From Hymenolepis diminuta (taxonomy: Eukaryota > Platyhelminthes > Cestoda > Cyclophyllidea > Hymenolepididae), in the NCBI GenBank assembly GCA_900708905.1, contig CAADRB010000062.1, positions 702,382-766,381 on the forward strand: a DNA stretch of 64,000 bases, written 5' to 3'. Below the pieces are notes generated by a model that saw only the letters and a list, made by a program, of their open reading frames with translations, did not search any database and was not told the origin of the DNA. Position numbers and translations under genes: made by a program. Positions 61,701-64,000 of this stretch are shown here, one piece after another (the stretch's first letter is position 1; each line of letters opens with the position of its first letter).

Positions 61701-63495
61701 CGTGACTTGGTTTTCATCGAAGCACTCCCGTATATGCAGTGAATCACCTTGAATACCCGCTTCTTGATACCGTTTTTTTATTTATTTGTTTGAGGTTACA
61801 TTTTGCGTACTTGTTTTCTCTTTTGTACTTGCACGACAAGATTTTGTCATGATCTTATATGCCTTTTTGTTAGTTTCGGTGTATTAGAACTAGATGGCTG
61901 GATGTGTCACGTGCTCATTGACGAAGTCTTCATTTCTGAAGCTTGGTCACAATGTTGCCTAAGGGAATCAGTCGAGAAAGCTCTTCCTATTTCATGGCTA
62001 AGGCTGGCCTTCTTGCTATAACTTAGAAATATTTTGCTCTTTCAGTTGGCTTGCGTTTCTTCTGTTCTAATTTCCTGTCTTTATTTTTATAGTCATTTCC
62101 CACGAAATTCCGTGATTCCGAGTTTCCGTCGAGTATCGTCGATTTTATCTCTGCTGATTTGGTGGTCTTTAGAGGAGGAGTTTACTAATGATTCTCTAAA
62201 CTCAAATGAGGCACCTCTTTGTACTGTACTCATGCCTTTGATTTCCTAGTTCATTAAGGTGAATGCAGACCTCACTGAGAAATCCACAGTTGGCCAATAT
62301 TGATCGGTATAGGTTAACCAAGTCCAAGTTTAGATGCATCTGGGATGGGGTAACAGTGAAATAGTTCAACCAGAAGTGAATAAGGATGAGTCGAGTTATT
62401 TCGTTCACTGTTTAGTGCGTTAAGGAATGGAGAGTGTGTGTGCTACTTAGTTCAACGTCCTAGTTGTAATCGGGTGCAAAATTGGGAGTGAGCATCAAAT
62501 ATGTTCGAACATTTTTAGAAAAAGTCTTCCAAACGGCGTTTTTCTGAATATGTATGTGTATTTATGAAGACATACCGAATGTGAATGTAGTGGATAGTTC
62601 ATGTAATTCGAATTTTGGAGCATGAGAAGTGAAGTGAATTACTCATCAAGTAAATAGTGAACAAATCGGGTCAAAAATTCAAGTTATGTAAGACTTGATA
62701 CCTGGATCTCATTCTCAACTTCTACCCGATCTCTTTCCTTTCACTTTCTTATTGAACTGTTACCCTAATTCAGTAGCTTTATCACGAGAAAGGTTGTACT
62801 TCGTTTGCCCTGATATTCAGGTGCTGATGTTTTTTCTTCTAATAGTCAAGATGCTAGCAAGATGATACCTTCTTCCACGATTCGAGCATTACAATAAACA
62901 AGTAGATTGTATTAATATTCGAGTTCCTGTGCGGGTTTCTCGACGGAGCAGGCTCCAAAGTGTCTTTTTTTTACTCGAAGGTTTGAAAACAGTTGTCTTA
63001 ATGGACTCAGGAGTTATGATTATAACGATGATTGAGGATGATGATTATGCGTATCTATTCGCTTTGAAGCCATGCGCATTGTGTAGACTCCACCATTTCA
63101 CTTCCGCATAGGTGGATGGATAGAGTGCTATTATTGGTAAATCGTGTGTTTACTTTTTTCTTTAGTTCCCTCTAATGGATGCCCAACCCCGAGTTTCCAA
63201 CGAAATTCTTCTCTCCCGTACTGTGGATTTCACCCGCAAACTCGACTCCTTTGCCCGTCATCACCAACTCACTTCCACGGATGCTGCTCTTCTCCTCCAT
63301 GCTTCGAGTGGTGACTTTGAAGTGGCTTCCAAGTATCTGGAAACATCCGGTGGACACCCTCTCTGGTTCCCTAGAGACGACTCTCATCTCCTCTCAACCT
63401 CGGTCTCCGACATCCGCACACTTATCTCCAAGTTTGGCCAGACTGAAGTCTCCCGTCGACTGGTCTATCTCACTGATCAATCTCTCTTTTCTTAA
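55798..63495 (+). CDS. TERF2IP: Telomere protein RAP1 (TERF2-interacting protein)
   Basis: Five exons: 55798-55836, 55871-56057, 56351-56624, 56688-57675 and 63166-63495, with phases 0, 1, 2, 0, giving about 605 aa (human 399). Residues 14 to about 70 form a weak BRCT-like region (NLILLFVTLN; HKSFFILSVKYFKADL). A Myb-type domain lies at about 146-203, split by an intron (RYTDAEDYAILDYI, then ASTWSALETAGIFPHSANSM). A long Ser/Lys-rich linker with KRRR-type nuclear signals follows. The last exon is the RAP1 C-terminal domain (TSTDAALLLHASSGDFEVAS; HPLWFPRDDSHLL; LISKFGQTEVSRRL), matching human SGELEATSAFL...YPIWSRQDD...LVKKFGAQNVARR. In vertebrates this domain binds TRF2 in shelterin. The first intron is only 34 nt. 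The Myb and RCT domains are secure; the first two exons are inferred from phase and BRCT-like pattern. Confidence 0.88.
56201..56228 (+). repeat. GGTT microsatellite in RAP1 intron 2
   Basis: About seven tandem GGTT units with one change (GGCT) lie in the second intron of RAP1. Such a repeat mutates quickly in length and would make a polymorphic marker. It is not a telomere repeat (flatworm telomeres are TTAGGG). Confidence 0.8.
57676..63165 (+). repeat. RAP1 last intron with a local repeat family (R2)
   Basis: The 5.5-kb last intron contains at least five diverged copies of one unit, at about 58030-58110, 59345-59440, 60430-60500, 60960-61040 and 62265-62335. Shared pieces are cattgaga-type sequence, a caatattgatcgatgcat/caatattggttgatgcat core, and tgt(c/t)aaatc. 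Longer stretches around 60380-60600 and 60910-61140 are also similar to each other (gatagatttagtgaggaag against ggtagatttacaacagaag), about 540 bp apart. A further R1 copy lies at about 62600-62780. I see no supported exon inside the intron. Confidence 0.5.
62600..62780 (+). repeat. Dispersed repeat family R1, diverged copy in RAP1 intron
   Basis: Gtaattcgaattttggag, then ctggatctcattctcaactt, ccgatctctttcctttc and gaactgttaccctaattcagtagct follow the order of the 20215 copy. The alignment is by eye and weak in the middle. Confidence 0.35.
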
Positions 63496-63579
63496 CTCTC
63501 TATTTTGTGTATTTAAGAAGCGGTCATGTGTAATGAATACTTATTTTAACTAATTCTTCTCCCCTTTTAAGGGTGCCAA

Positions 63580-63689
63580 GAATGATGTCATTCTAGATGC
63601 TTTTCGTATGTTTTTTGGAGAGGTAACTATGCCCTACGGGGGATCAGTATTGCGCAAAAGTAGGCGGAAGACTCAATACGAGGGGTAGA
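63580..63689 (+). other. Short coding-like frame after RAP1
   Basis: After the acceptor-like ccccttttaagg, a frame reads AKNDVILDAFRMFFGE, then VTMPYGGSVLRKSRRKTQYEG and a stop. A GTAACT donor follows FFGE. It could be an alternative 3' exon of RAP1, although RAP1 already has a conserved end and a stop at 63493. It could also be the start of repeat-derived coding sequence. Nothing in it is recognised. Confidence 0.25.
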
Positions 63690-63960
63690 GAGAAATCCCT
63701 TGAGCAGCAATTGGTGCATAGAAAGCGGCTATTGCAGCTGCGGCGGTGGAGACAGGAAGTAATCACGACTCTGATGGCGCTGTGGGTTCGAACGTCTCAC
63801 TGTGAGAAGACAGGCAACCACGACAATAGACCCTATGGTTATAGCCCCATCGCCTGATCTACTTCGGCGAAGGCCCTCACTCGATGGGGGTTTTGGCTGT
63901 TAAGGAGTGGCTCCTGCTAGCTTCATCTCTCCTGGATACGGATAATAAAATAGCTCATTT
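63640..63960 (+). repeat. GC-richer, repeat-like tail of the window
   Basis: This stretch is clearly richer in G and C than anything around it. It contains a perfect polymerase III B-box core (GGTTCGAA at 63783), G-rich runs (gatgggggttttggctg) and a closing AATAAAA at 63944-63950. The composition and ending fit a SINE or a short LTR-type element. Only one copy is visible here, so its repetitive nature is inferred. The rest of the 3' flank of RAP1 (63496-64000) has no other gene. Confidence 0.4.
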
Positions 63961-64000
63961 GTCCACTGGTTTCAAAACGTCTAGCGAAGTTCACTCTCAC

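Noticed and set aside
1..64000. CRISPR arrays, operons, ribosome binding sites, phage genes
   Set aside because: The window is eukaryotic nuclear DNA with spliced genes; no regularly spaced repeats or prokaryotic gene packing were seen.

Overview
This is an AT-rich eukaryotic nuclear window with intron-split genes, GT-AG splice sites and the standard code. It reads as a parasitic flatworm, most likely a cestode. That is an inference: the proteins are clear but diverged metazoan orthologues, and intron sizes mix very short (34, 42, 72, 81 nt) with multi-kilobase ones, a pattern reported for tapeworms. I ran no search. Gene spacing is loose and introns and intergenic DNA carry old dispersed repeats, which suggests one of the larger flatworm genomes.

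Five genes can be named from protein motifs and rebuilt exon by exon with matching splice phases. On the minus strand: a CTR1-type copper transporter (1835-2956, 4 exons, 205 aa), a RILP-like protein (5287-11728, 6 exons, 395 aa) and mitochondrial elongation factor Ts (50217-52083, 2 exons, 319 aa). On the plus strand: NUDCD1 (12266-19058, 4 exons, 615 aa) and the telomere protein RAP1/TERF2IP (55798-63495, 5 exons, about 605 aa). RILP-like and NUDCD1 are divergent with only 537 bp between their start codons, and probably share a promoter region. TSFM and RAP1 are also divergent but 3.7 kb apart.

From 26771 a sixth plus-strand gene encodes a coiled-coil protein that I do not recognise; five consecutive exons to about 34.4 kb are well supported. 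Between 36.7 and 49.9 kb lies a confusing zone: exon-like pieces, a leucine-rich-repeat stretch broken across three frames (40.1-40.8 kb, probably a pseudogene), a linked set of small plus-strand exons ending at 44875, and more orphan coding-like pieces near 45.0, 48.5 and 49.1 kb. This is the least explained part of the window.

The non-coding landscape holds a 660-bp fold-back element (3769-4428) with related arms near 53.4-54.3 kb, a dispersed repeat family with about five old copies, a second repeat family inside the 5.5-kb last intron of RAP1, a G-quadruplex motif, two clean hairpins and a GC-richer repeat-like tail at the right edge. I found no CRISPR array, operon, rRNA or intact tRNA gene.
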